Assembly (NCBI GenBank): GCA_943788615.1
Contig: CALSQY010000001.1
Span: 372,001 to 436,000 of the forward strand
Length of the DNA: 64,000 nucleotides
Reading direction: 5' to 3'
Origin: UBA4465 sp002292365
GTDB taxonomy: Bacteria; Bacteroidota; Bacteroidia; Cytophagales; Cyclobacteriaceae
Below are positions 54,671 to 63,451 of this stretch, one piece after another; position 1 is the stretch's first letter, and every line of letters starts with the position of its first letter. The notes below the pieces were generated by a model that had not been told where the DNA came from, ran no database searches, and was given only the letters and a program-made list of their open reading frames with translations. The position numbers were made by a program, and so were the translations under genes.

Positions 54671-56011
54671 ATGAGAATAGTTATTGCAGGTGCAGGTGAA
54701 CTTGGATTTCACTTAGCCAAATTACTCGCAATAGAAGAGCAAGACATTACACTCATTGATGAGGATGACAGTGTTTTGGATCAAGCGAGAAACCAATTTG
54801 ATGTGGTCACTGTCGTGGGTAGTGCGACGTCCATTAGTGTTCTCACTGAAGCCAATATTTCTAAAACAGATTTATTGATTGCCGTTACTTCTGATCAAGA
54901 AACCAATATCGCTGCCGCGATCATTGGTAAAAAATTGGGTGCTAAGAGGACCATTGCTCGAATTTCCAATATTGAATTTTTACAGAAAAAAGAGCTGCTC
55001 AACTTGAAAGATGTGGGTATTGATGAGCTCATTTCTCCAGAGTTATTGGCGGCTCGGGAGATCAAGAGATTGTTAAAAAAGACCGCATTAACAGATACTT
55101 TTGAATTTGATAAAGGCATTTTGTCATTAGTGGGGATTACCATCGATGAGGAGTCTCAATTCCTCAATAAAACCCTAACCGAAACTGCTTATATGGCATC
55201 AAATCATGATTTTACAACGGTGGCTTTGCTCAGAGATAACGAGACGATTATTCCGCATGGTGAAAATAAATTCAAGAAAGATGACCATGCTTACTTTATT
55301 GCTGAGCCGACAGGGATTGATCAAATTTTACAACTTTCCGGTAAAATTAAATCTGATGTCAAGCATTTAATGATTCTGGGTGGAAGCAAGATTGGCATCA
55401 ATGCGGCCCGAGAGCTTAAGAAAAAATATAAAATTAAGCTCATTGAAAAAGACAAAGAAAAATGTTTTCGATTGGCAGAAGAGCTCCCCGATACTTTAAT
55501 CATTAATGGCGATGGACGAGATTTAAAGTTACTCGAAGAGGAAGGCATTGATAGCATGGATGCATTTATTGCTGTAACAGGTAATTCCGAAACTAATATC
55601 ATTTCTTCATTGGTGGCCAAAGATGCCGGCGTTAAGAAAACCATAGCCTTGGTTGAAAATATTGATTATATTCATTTGTCTCAAAGTATCGGCGTAGATA
55701 CGATGATAAACAAAAAACTTATTGCCGCTAATTTTATATTTAGGCACATACGAAAAGGGGAGGTAGTCAATATTACCAGCGTGCACGGAGTAGATGCAGA
55801 AGTACTCGAATTCGAGGTGAAAGAGGGGGCAAAGATTTTGCATGATGAATTACGCAATTTAGATTTTCCACGGACAGCGGTAATCGGAGGGGTTATTAGA
55901 AAAAATAAGGGTTATACGGTAAGAGGAAACTTTAATTTTGAGGCAGAAGATCGTGTCGTCGTACTATCTAAACCAGAGTGTATCCATGCAGTGGAACATT
56001 ATTTTAAATAA
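54671..56011 (+). CDS. trkA: Trk potassium uptake regulatory subunit TrkA
   Basis: 446 residues with two tandem RCK units. The first NAD-binding site is GAGELGFHLAKLL (about 6-18), the second GGSKIGINAAREL (about 237-249), each followed by a TrkA-C domain (about 140-220 and 365-445). TrkA binds the cytoplasmic face of TrkH and gates K+ uptake in response to nucleotides. The trkH gene follows directly, consistent with a dedicated pair. Confidence 0.93.
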   Translation: MRIVIAGAGELGFHLAKLLAIEEQDITLIDEDDSVLDQARNQFDVVTVVGSATSISVLTEANISKTDLLIAVTSDQETNIAAAIIGKKLGAKRTIARISNIEFLQKKELLNLKDVGIDELISPELLAAREIKRLLKKTALTDTFEFDKGILSLVGITIDEESQFLNKTLTETAYMASNHDFTTVALLRDNETIIPHGENKFKKDDHAYFIAEPTGIDQILQLSGKIKSDVKHLMILGGSKIGINAARELKKKYKIKLIEKDKEKCFRLAEELPDTLIINGDGRDLKLLEEEGIDSMDAFIAVTGNSETNIISSLVAKDAGVKKTIALVENIDYIHLSQSIGVDTMINKKLIAANFIFRHIRKGEVVNITSVHGVDAEVLEFEVKEGAKILHDELRNLDFPRTAVIGGVIRKNKGYTVRGNFNFEAEDRVVVLSKPECIHAVEHYFK

Positions 56012-56017
56012 TTTTTG

Positions 56018-57472
56018 ATGTTTAATTATAAATTAATCATTAAAATCATGAGCATTCTTATGGTGCTCAACGGCATCTTCATGTCGATTTGTCTGCCTTT
56101 TAGCTGGTATTTTGGGGGTGAAGATTTTAGAGCTTTATTAGGATCTGCATTGATTGCCATATCTTTAGGTACAGTTATGTGGTTATTGACACGTAATTCG
56201 ATTAATAAAGAATTACGTAAGCGTGAGGGGTATTTGGTGGTCACTATTGGCTGGTTGGTAATGTCTTTAATCGGAACATTGCCCTATATGCTTAGTGGGG
56301 AGATCACAAATTTCACAGATGCATTTTTTGAAACGTTATCCGGATTTTCTACAACCGGGGCAACGATTTTAGAGGATATTGAATCAGTCAGTAAAGGGAT
56401 CTTGTTATGGAGAAGCATGAGTCAATGGATAGGAGGCATGGGAATCATTGTGCTTACTGTAGCTATATTACCTATTTTGGGAATTGGGGGCATGCAGCTT
56501 TTTGTAGCAGAAGCCCCTGGGATCTCACCGGATAAATTTCAGCCTCGAATCAAAGAAACCGCTAAGAGATTATGGATTATTTATATTGGTTTCACGGGAT
56601 TAGAAATGATTTTCCTGATGGTGGGAGATATGACTTTTTTTGATGCGTTAAACCACAGTTTAACGACAATGGCTAGTGGAGGGTTTTCAACTAAGAATAG
56701 TAGCATTGCTTTTTATGATTCGGCGTATATAGATTTTATTATTGTGACGTTCATGTTTTTAGCGGGCACAAATTTTACCATGATTTACTTTGGTTTGCAT
56801 GGACAGATAAAAAAAGTCTTTCAGAATCAAGAATTCAGAACCTATGGTATTTTTTGTTTGGTTATCTCGATGTTTTGTGCGCTAGGGATTTGGATAAGTG
56901 GAAATGAAAATTTAATAGATTCTTTTAGATACAGTATTTTTCAGGTCGTTTCAGTCATCACCACTACTGGATTTGTGACACAGGATTATACGGCTTGGAC
57001 ACCTTTGTTGACCATGCTTTTTTTCTTTCTCATGTTTGTGGGCGCTTCTGCAGGATCAACGGCTGGGGGGATTAAAATCATCAGACATTTAATTTTAGTA
57101 AAGAATAGCTTTTTGGAATTTAATAGACAAATTCATCCCTCAGCCGTATTGCCTTTGAGACTCAATGGGAAGAGTGTAAATGGTGAAATTACCTTTCAAA
57201 TTCTTGCTTTTGTCATGTTATATCTGACCATTTTTGCTTTAGGGTCTTTAGGAATGGCTTTTTTGGGAGTAGATTTGGTGACCGCCATAGGTGCTGCCGC
57301 AACCTGTTTAGGAAATGTTGGACCCGGAATTGGATCCGTAGGGCCTGTTGCTAATTTTGCGCATGTGCCTACCGTTGGGAAATGGATACTTTCTTTGTTG
57401 ATGTTATTGGGTAGATTAGAGCTTTTTACCGTATTAATATTATTTACCCCATTTTTTTGGAGAAAAACATAG
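56018..57472 (+). CDS. trkH: Trk potassium transporter membrane subunit TrkH
   Basis: 484 residues from the ATG at 56018. K+ channel-like protein with four membrane-pore-membrane repeats; the selectivity-filter glycines are seen in LSGFSTTGATIL (about 108-119), TMASGGFSTKN (about 218-228), TTTGFVTQDY (about 316-325) and CLGNVGPGIG (about 429-438). Works with TrkA. The lgt ATG lies 3 nt after the stop. Confidence 0.93.
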   Translation: MFNYKLIIKIMSILMVLNGIFMSICLPFSWYFGGEDFRALLGSALIAISLGTVMWLLTRNSINKELRKREGYLVVTIGWLVMSLIGTLPYMLSGEITNFTDAFFETLSGFSTTGATILEDIESVSKGILLWRSMSQWIGGMGIIVLTVAILPILGIGGMQLFVAEAPGISPDKFQPRIKETAKRLWIIYIGFTGLEMIFLMVGDMTFFDALNHSLTTMASGGFSTKNSSIAFYDSAYIDFIIVTFMFLAGTNFTMIYFGLHGQIKKVFQNQEFRTYGIFCLVISMFCALGIWISGNENLIDSFRYSIFQVVSVITTTGFVTQDYTAWTPLLTMLFFFLMFVGASAGSTAGGIKIIRHLILVKNSFLEFNRQIHPSAVLPLRLNGKSVNGEITFQILAFVMLYLTIFALGSLGMAFLGVDLVTAIGAAATCLGNVGPGIGSVGPVANFAHVPTVGKWILSLLMLLGRLELFTVLILFTPFFWRKT

Positions 57473-57474
57473 TT

Positions 57475-58641
57475 ATGATTTTGTTGGAATATATAATTTG
57501 GAGTCCTGATCCCGTCATTTTTAAAATTCCCTTATCCTTTTTGGGTTTACCAGATCGTCCGATTGTGTGGTATGGTTTATTGTTTGCGATGGGATTTATT
57601 ATCGGCCAACAAATTTCTTATAGAATTTTCAAGGCAGAGGGTCATGCTGAAAAGGATGTGGATACCTTGACTACGTTCATGGTTATTGCCACTATATTGG
57701 GTGCTAGACTGGGACATTGCCTATTTTATAATCCCAGTTATTATTTGTCAGATCCTATTGAGATTTTGAAAATTTGGGAGGGAGGTTTGGCCAGCCATGG
57801 GGGTGCGATTGGAATATTTGTGGCCCTTTGGCTTTATGCCAATTACGACATCAGATCGAAATGGATTTTTGTTATTCCTACAATTTTTTCTGTAAAAAAG
57901 CGAAAAAAAGAGGGTCAAAGTTATTTATGGGTATTGGATAGGGTGGCCATTGCAGTGGCCATTACCGGAGCACTTATTCGAACCGGTAATTTCATGAATT
58001 CGGAAATGGAGGGAGTAAAAACAAAAAGTGATTTCGGTGTTGTATATGCCAGAGGCACTGAGGGTGTATTGAATTTTGATGAAAATGTAATTGAAGAAGT
58101 AGTCTTTGAGGAGGGGGTCTATGATCCCGGAAATCCTGGATATTTACCTTTAAAAGCGGTTCTGAAATTGAAATCAGGTGTTCAAGCGGATGAAGCAATG
58201 AAACGCTTTATAAATGGCCAATTGGCCTACAGTCTCAAGAATTATCAAGAAGTGGTGGAACATGTTGATTTTATTTCGTCAAGAAGAGGTCTCGATTATC
58301 AAATTATTGATGAAACGGGAGTTGAGCAGATAGAAATTAAAGCGACAGGTATCCTTCGGCATACACCGCAGTTGTATGAAGCTCTAGCTTGTCTAATTAT
58401 TGCCTTCATTTTATTGGCTTTGTGGAATTACAAAAGAGCGATACTAAATGATGGTTTAATTTTTAGTGTTTTTATGGTACTTCTTTGGGGGGACCGGTTC
58501 TTTAATGAGTTTTTTAAAATGGATCAGGAAGCTTTTGAGGCGAGCTTACCCATCAATATGGGGCAAATTCTCAGTATACCTTTGATTTTAATAGGTCTGA
58601 TAGTATTTCTAAAAACGGTACGAAAGAAAGAAGAGGTCTAA
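57475..58641 (+). CDS. lgt: prolipoprotein diacylglyceryl transferase (Lgt) with a large insertion
   Basis: 388 residues from the ATG at 57475. Lgt transfers diacylglycerol from phosphatidylglycerol to the lipobox Cys, the first step of lipoprotein maturation. The core is present: IVWYGLLFAMGFIIG, ARLGHCLFYNP, EGGLASHGGAIG, RTGNFMNSEMEG (about 167-178) and RHTPQLYEAL (about 294-303). Typical Lgt has 260-300 residues; here about 100 extra residues lie between FGVVYAR (about 192) and the RHTPQLYEA motif. A similar enlargement occurs in other Cytophagales as far as I recall. Many probable clients (GldK, PorE-like, FKBP, SGNH) are in this window. Confidence 0.9.
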   Translation: MILLEYIIWSPDPVIFKIPLSFLGLPDRPIVWYGLLFAMGFIIGQQISYRIFKAEGHAEKDVDTLTTFMVIATILGARLGHCLFYNPSYYLSDPIEILKIWEGGLASHGGAIGIFVALWLYANYDIRSKWIFVIPTIFSVKKRKKEGQSYLWVLDRVAIAVAITGALIRTGNFMNSEMEGVKTKSDFGVVYARGTEGVLNFDENVIEEVVFEEGVYDPGNPGYLPLKAVLKLKSGVQADEAMKRFINGQLAYSLKNYQEVVEHVDFISSRRGLDYQIIDETGVEQIEIKATGILRHTPQLYEALACLIIAFILLALWNYKRAILNDGLIFSVFMVLLWGDRFFNEFFKMDQEAFEASLPINMGQILSIPLILIGLIVFLKTVRKKEEV

Positions 58642-58643
58642 AA

Positions 58644-59507
58644 TTAATTATTTGAGAGAAGGGTTATCTCGGAGTTAATAATACGGGAGCGCTCTATCAA
58701 TACTCCTTTTTCAAACTGAGTGATTAAGTCGGATAAGGGCATTTTTTTATCTACCGGTGCATAGTTAATATAATCTTGAACTAGTAAGCCATCCACCCTT
58801 CGCTTATTAATGGCAGATCTAAATCGAACGCCGCCGCCATCCGTAATATAATTATAGGCCAAATAATCAATCTCATAGTTATTCACGTTGACCCAATAGA
58901 GATATTCATCTTCAAAATCGTCACCCCCATTTTCTATTTGAAAAGAGACCTTAATTTGATGATAGCTCTCACCTTTGATCTGTTTTATTCCCTGATCTGT
59001 TTTTTTAACCGCGAGATCGTTCAATAGATAGGGTAGCTGAAAAAAATAAAGAACTGAATTTATGGATCTACTGTATTTATCTGCCCATTCTTTTGAAACT
59101 TCTATGGAGACCCCATTTTTTTTTCGAGAAAAATGGGTACTATTGATCAATATATCTTCTATCAGTGCGGAGCCATCTTGAAAAGATCTTGTATAAGTAT
59201 ATGATGTATCAGATCGCCTTGCACTGTATTGCTTATCTCTAAACGAAAAAGATAGGGTGGCATTCTCAAAAAGATTTTGCCCATGTGCAATGATCGCTTG
59301 ATCAATTACTTCTTGGCCTTTGTGAATAGGTGTTTTTTTTTGAGATGAGGAGGCTTTATTTTCGCAAGACCAAACGAAGAACAATAAAATACCCAAAAGG
59401 CCCCAATTTTTTATGATTTGAGTAAGGCTTGGACTTAAGTTTGAAATGTGATTAAAAGAAAAGGGTTGATATATCATAGGAATGGAAAGTAGATGAATAA
59501 GCGTCAC
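58644..59507 (-). CDS. DUF6503-like lipoprotein
   Basis: Up to 287 residues. A hydrophobic segment followed by FFVWSC (Cys about residue 47) is a lipobox, but the preceding N-terminal stretch is unusually long, so the start may be the second ATG (59477) or a downstream non-ATG codon. The rest is a beta-rich globular domain with HGQNLFENATLSFSFRDKQY, WADKYSRSINSVLYFFQLPY and YWVNVNNYEIDYLAYNY, a pattern of the DUF6503 family in Bacteroidota. Function unknown. Convergent with lgt (2 bp between stops) and divergent from the DUF4403 gene. Confidence 0.65.
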   Translation of the reverse strand: MTLIHLLSIPMIYQPFSFNHISNLSPSLTQIIKNWGLLGILLFFVWSCENKASSSQKKTPIHKGQEVIDQAIIAHGQNLFENATLSFSFRDKQYSARRSDTSYTYTRSFQDGSALIEDILINSTHFSRKKNGVSIEVSKEWADKYSRSINSVLYFFQLPYLLNDLAVKKTDQGIKQIKGESYHQIKVSFQIENGGDDFEDEYLYWVNVNNYEIDYLAYNYITDGGGVRFRSAINKRRVDGLLVQDYINYAPVDKKMPLSDLITQFEKGVLIERSRIINSEITLLSNN

Positions 59508-59542
59508 CTCAAAAAATAGAGATTACATTATATTTTACATAG

Positions 59543-60939
59543 ATGATAAAGTTAGGCTTATACTTTCGCTTATTGATAATGACTGCCCTGATATTTTTGA
59601 TAAGTTGTCAAGACAATGATGATAGAATAGGGGCGATCATACCGGTGCCAGCCTCTTTTACCAATGTCCTCATTAAGTTACCGATCGCTGAGCTAGAAGA
59701 AGGGATTAATAAAATTTCGGGTCAACACTTATTCGATGGAGGGTTTCCTTTGAAAAAAAAAAGGACAGTTTATTTTTAAAAATTAAGCGTAAGGAACGTA
59801 TTGATATTGAATATTATCAAGGGCGCCTTCATGTGGCTTTACCTTTAAATATTTCGGCGATTATTAAATCTCGTCTCTTGGGCATTTCGATCAGTAATGC
59901 ATCAAAGCCTATCAAATTTCAAGCTAAAGCTGAACTGTCCTTGGAATTAAATATTGATGAACGATGGGATCTAGAATTTGATTCAAGGTGGGAGACGATT
60001 ACATGGAATGAACCACCTATTTTTAAAGTTTTGGGCTTGAAAATCGATATGGCAGAACTGATAGAAAAAGAGATTCAAACACATGAAAGGGCGTTAGAAG
60101 AAACCATCAATGCCATTCTTCAAGACCAAATAAATTTAAGAGCAGCAGTAGAAAGGCTGTATCGATCGATCCAAAAGCCATTGAAGGTATCGGCAACGGC
60201 AATGCCTTTTTACTTTACAAATGAGGCCATCAGTTTAAGAGGTGATTTTGTTAAGGTCGAAATTAACGATACCTTATTTTTCCAACTTGAGCATCAATCG
60301 ATACTACGAATGAACGATGCAGAAAACAGCCATCAATTGTTGGAAGTTTTACCACTGAGGACCAATCCCTTGTCTAGACATACACATATCAGTTCTTTTG
60401 TTGAACTCCGATTGTCCTTTCTGAAAATAGAGCAGGTGATGGATTCGCTCTTGGTAGGGAAGGAGTTAAATTTGGAAGGGATTGCTGCAAAAGTAAATAG
60501 GGTGGAGATCAGTCCCCATGAGGGATTTTTGAAATGGAATTTAACGGTGGAGGGGGATATCAATGGAATTATTTCTTTGTTTGTAGTGCCGATTATTGAT
60601 GAAGATTTGGTGATGCGATTTTCAGCTTTTGACTATGAATTACCCAAAATGGAAGGATGGGCAAAGATTACAGATTGGGCAATGCATCGGGCCATTGAAA
60701 AATATGTAGTGAATCAGTCAAGCTATAACATGAGTCCTTTTCTCTATTCGCTAGATGACCTCATTGTTCGGGGATTGAATAAATCAGTCTTATCGAAAAA
60801 AATAGCTCTGGATTTAGATTTGAATACATTCACCCTTTATTCCAAGGGGATGAATGAAGACGAGATCCAATTTATATTCCAGATCGAAGGAATGGCAGCC
60901 CTCTCAATAAAGGATAAAGTATTTCTCAAGAGGGAGTAA
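59543..60939 (+). pseudogene. DUF4403-family lipoprotein split at a run of ten A (frameshift or slippage site)
   Basis: The first part (59543-59779) encodes a lipoprotein signal with lipobox LIFLISC and the start of the DUF4403 domain, and ends in TAA just past ten consecutive A (59753-59762). The second part, open from before 59764 to 60939 in the -1 frame, continues the domain without loss (DSLFLKIKRKERIDI, VALPLNISAIIKSR, then the remainder). Adding one A joins both into 465 residues, the expected family length. The site contains A-AAA-AAA, which is prone to polymerase slippage and to -1 ribosomal shifting, so the gene may still be expressed; a sequencing error is also possible. DUF4403 proteins have no known function. 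Confidence 0.75.
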
Positions 60940-60958
60940 GGATAAATCATTAGATTTT

Positions 60959-60975
60959 AAAGGTTAGTCCTTTTT
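60959..60975 (+). terminator. short hairpin with T run after the DUF4403 gene
   Basis: AAAGG (60959-60963) pairs with CCTTT (60969-60973), loop of five, T run to 60975. Short and weak; it overlaps the -33 region of the tRNA-Pro promoter. Confidence 0.3.
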
Positions 60976-61001
60976 ATAGTCCCATTATTGAAATAAGTTT
61001 G
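60972..61001 (+). promoter_or_regulatory. Bacteroidota-type promoter of tRNA-Pro
   Basis: TTT at 60972-60974, exactly 19 bp, then TAAGTTTG at 60994-61001, an exact TAnnTTTG match, 24 bp before the tRNA 5' end. Confidence 0.7.
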
Positions 61002-61025
61002 TGCCTATTATTATTAGATATTTTT

Positions 61026-61100
61026 CGGGATGTGGCGCAGCCCGGTTAGCGCACCACTTTAGGGTAGTGGGGGCCGCTGGTTCGAATCCAGTCATCCCGA
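61026..61100 (+). tRNA. tRNA-Pro (anticodon AGG)
   Basis: 75-nt cloverleaf: acceptor CGGGATG/CATCCCG with C1-G72 and discriminator A (proline identity), D arm GCGC-loop-GCGC, anticodon stem CCACT/AGTGG with the 7-nt loop TTAGGGT (61059-61065), and T arm with GGTTCGAATCC. The anticodon by position is AGG (61061-61063). CCA is not encoded. It has its own promoter and terminator. An A at position 34 is uncommon for bacterial tRNA-Pro. Confidence 0.88.
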
Positions 61101-61115
61101 CTAAGAACAGGAGAA

Positions 61116-61151
61116 GCAGATATTACCGAAGGGTGATATCCGCTTTTTTTT
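61116..61151 (+). terminator. terminator of tRNA-Pro
   Basis: GC-GATAT-ACC (from 61116) pairs with GGT-ATATC-GC (to 61143) with small mismatches, then eight T (61144-61151). It starts 15 bp after the tRNA. Confidence 0.7.
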
Positions 61152-61343
61152 ATTTACCCATAGAGCTCCTTCATTCCGAGATAATTATTTAAAATATCCA
61201 GAATCATTAGACCCCAGAATTGAATCAATAGCTGGCTCACCAATGAAGGTGGTATCTAGAATCTAAGTCCTTTTTCGAAAAATTAAAGTCCTATTTGTAA
61301 AAGCCAATGTTACATATCTCAATCAGGATAACTTGAATCTTCC

Positions 61344-62645
61344 TTAAAAGATTTTTAATAATTGTGGAAAAAGAATTAAGAGGCCTAGAAAGATAATTTG
61401 AATTATTACAAATGGTAGGATCCCTATGTAGAGTTGTTTGGTTTTTATTTCGGGAGGGGTGACGCCTTTGAGATAGAAGAGGGAAAACCCAAAAGGAGGA
61501 GTTAAAAAGGAGGTTTGGAGGTTGATGGCCAATAATATACCTAACCAAACCAAATCGACACCCATGCTGGCAAATATGGGAGCAACGATGGGAACGACAA
61601 TGAATATGATCTCAATAAAGTCGATAAAAAATCCTGCAATAAAAACCATGATCATGACTATAATCATAAACCCATTAGGCCCCAAATTAGATTTGGAGAT
61701 CATCTCTAAGAAAAGTTTGTCCCCCTCAAGCCCTCTAAAGACCAAAGAAAAGGCCGTGGCCCCGATCAGAATCATGAAAACCATAGAGGTGAGCATGAGC
61801 GTTTCTTTGGTAACTACTCCAAGGATTTTATTATTCAGTTTTCCTTTACAGGCTGTGAGAATTAAAGCACCCATCGCCCCAATTCCAGCTGCTTCTGTGG
61901 GAGAGGCGATACCTCCAATAATTGTTCCTAACACCAGTATAATCAATAGTAAGGGCAATAAAAAAGACTGAATAATCTCTTTTGAAAATCCGTTATTTCG
62001 AAAATGAGCAATTTCTTCGGGGGGCATGGCCGGTGCCTGATTTGGATGTAGCTGGGCATAGATGATCACATAAATCATATACATACCAATCAGGCAAAAA
62101 CCAGGCACGATGGCGGCAAGAAATAAAGCGCCTACCGAAACATTCAACACACTTGCCAGCAAGACCAACACTACAGAGGGTGGGATGATTTGTCCCAAAG
62201 TACCCGAAGCTGCGATCGTTCCCATGGCAAGGGTGGGTGCATAGCCGCGTTTAAGCATGGTAGGAAGGCTGATCAAGCCCATAGTGACGACCGTAGCACC
62301 TACGATACCTGTAGACGCTGCAAGCAAAGCCCCTACGGCGATCACAGATAAAGCTAAGCCTCCTTTAAATCTACCAAACAATAAGGCCATCGTCTCTAAG
62401 AGTTTTTCAGCAATGCCCGATTTTTCCAACATCACACCCATGAAAACGAAAAGGGGAACCCCTAAGAGGACAAAATTCTGCATGGTGCCAAAAATTCTTA
62501 AAGAGAGGAGGTAAAAAAAATCAATATCAAACATCCAAATGCCTACAATAACGGCGACACCTCCTAAAGTAAAGGCAACAGGATAGCCTATAAGAATCAA
62601 TATAAAAGCGACTATAAAAAAAATAATGGGCAGGTATTCGTACAT
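61344..62645 (-). CDS. dctM: TRAP transporter large permease (DctM)
   Basis: 433 residues from the ATG at 62645, which overlaps the dctQ TAA by one base (TAATG). About twelve transmembrane helices; conserved parts are FVLLGVPLFVFMGVMLEKSG, ASTGIVGATVVTMGLISLP, SGTLGQIIPPSVVLVL and FLTPPFGFSLFYLKG. Forms the Na+- or H+-driven channel of a TRAP system for small acids. No DctP-type binding protein is seen nearby. Confidence 0.9.
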   Translation of the reverse strand: MYEYLPIIFFIVAFILILIGYPVAFTLGGVAVIVGIWMFDIDFFYLLSLRIFGTMQNFVLLGVPLFVFMGVMLEKSGIAEKLLETMALLFGRFKGGLALSVIAVGALLAASTGIVGATVVTMGLISLPTMLKRGYAPTLAMGTIAASGTLGQIIPPSVVLVLLASVLNVSVGALFLAAIVPGFCLIGMYMIYVIIYAQLHPNQAPAMPPEEIAHFRNNGFSKEIIQSFLLPLLLIILVLGTIIGGIASPTEAAGIGAMGALILTACKGKLNNKILGVVTKETLMLTSMVFMILIGATAFSLVFRGLEGDKLFLEMISKSNLGPNGFMIIVMIMVFIAGFFIDFIEIIFIVVPIVAPIFASMGVDLVWLGILLAINLQTSFLTPPFGFSLFYLKGVTPPEIKTKQLYIGILPFVIIQIIFLGLLILFPQLLKIF

Positions 62646-63139
62646 TATTTCAACAATGTTTTTATTGAAATAAGCATAAGTACGACACCTTGAAGCATCA
62701 ATAAACAAAAACCTAGGGGAATGGCTGATTTAATCAAATATCGCGCGGGTAATCCGCCAGGATCTGGACTGGTTTCATTGAGTAAAAATGAACTTTGGAC
62801 AAAATCTATACTTGTGATCAGAGTGACCCAACAAAAAGGGATTAGGAAAATCAATGTACCAATGAGATTGATCAGAGCCTTAGTTTTTGGACCAAAGCGT
62901 TGATAGAAAAGGTCTACACGAACATGTTTATCCTGATCCAGTGTCCAGGCAGCACCCAACAGAAACATGAGGCCAAATAGATGCCATTCTATCTCAAAAG
63001 TTGCTGCAGAGGTGATACTAAAAACATAGCGAAAGAACACATCTGTGACGATGATTAATGTTAAAATGAGGGAGCTCCAAGAAATGATTTTTCCAAGGAA
63101 ACGGGTTAAATATTGGATCCCATTTGTGATTGAATTCAT
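62645..63139 (-). CDS. dctQ: TRAP transporter small permease (DctQ)
   Basis: 164 residues with four transmembrane helices (about 14-33, 50-68, 87-108, 134-156). The segment EWHLFGLMFLLGAAWTLDQDKHVRVDLFY is the family signature. Works with DctM encoded immediately downstream. The start MNSITNGIQYL at 63139 is the first gene of this minus-strand unit; 312 bp separate it from the divergent last gene of the window. Confidence 0.88.
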   Translation of the reverse strand: MNSITNGIQYLTRFLGKIISWSSLILTLIIVTDVFFRYVFSITSAATFEIEWHLFGLMFLLGAAWTLDQDKHVRVDLFYQRFGPKTKALINLIGTLIFLIPFCWVTLITSIDFVQSSFLLNETSPDPGGLPARYLIKSAIPLGFCLLMLQGVVLMLISIKTLLK

Positions 63140-63451
63140 ACCGGCTAATCTATCGAAAACTACAGCAATAAAAAATTATTCTCTACCTGTGCTTTTCATG
63201 TAAAAAGTTTTTGTGGGTTGAGAAAAATAATTAATTCATAACAAAAGGTTAAAATTTGACAAAATTCATAAAATAAGGGCAACTTTCAAACGAATTTCAA
63301 TTCTTTCAAATCATATTTATTTCATGTTAACCTCATGACGGATCGGTTTCATTATATATTACATGAGTTTCCTTTGAGCCGCTTTATTAAAAGTCCTTTT
63401 TAGAGAAAAAAAATTAATTTTTAAATAATAATTAAGCTCTTACTTTTTTTC
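63140..63451. other. 312-bp divergent intergenic region
   Basis: AT-rich spacer between dctQ (minus) and the secreted-protein gene (plus). It should hold both promoters, but I see no exact TAnnTTTG box on either strand and no convincing hairpin or small gene. Confidence 0.4.

Noticed and set aside
61080..61100. tRNA-Pro 3' end as a possible integration site
   Set aside because: No second copy of the tRNA 3' end, no integrase gene and no mobile genes in the window.
61001..61192. 63-codon open frame on the plus strand
   Set aside because: It runs through the whole tRNA-Pro and its terminator; it is a chance frame.
61522..61971. 149-codon open frame opposite dctM
   Set aside because: Antisense shadow of a hydrophobic gene; the Met/Ile/Pro-rich product is typical of such shadows.
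60967..63401. AGTCCTTTTT occurring three times in non-coding DNA (60967, 61266, 63392)
   Set aside because: Short and AT-rich; no shared flanks, pairing or spacing, so likely chance.
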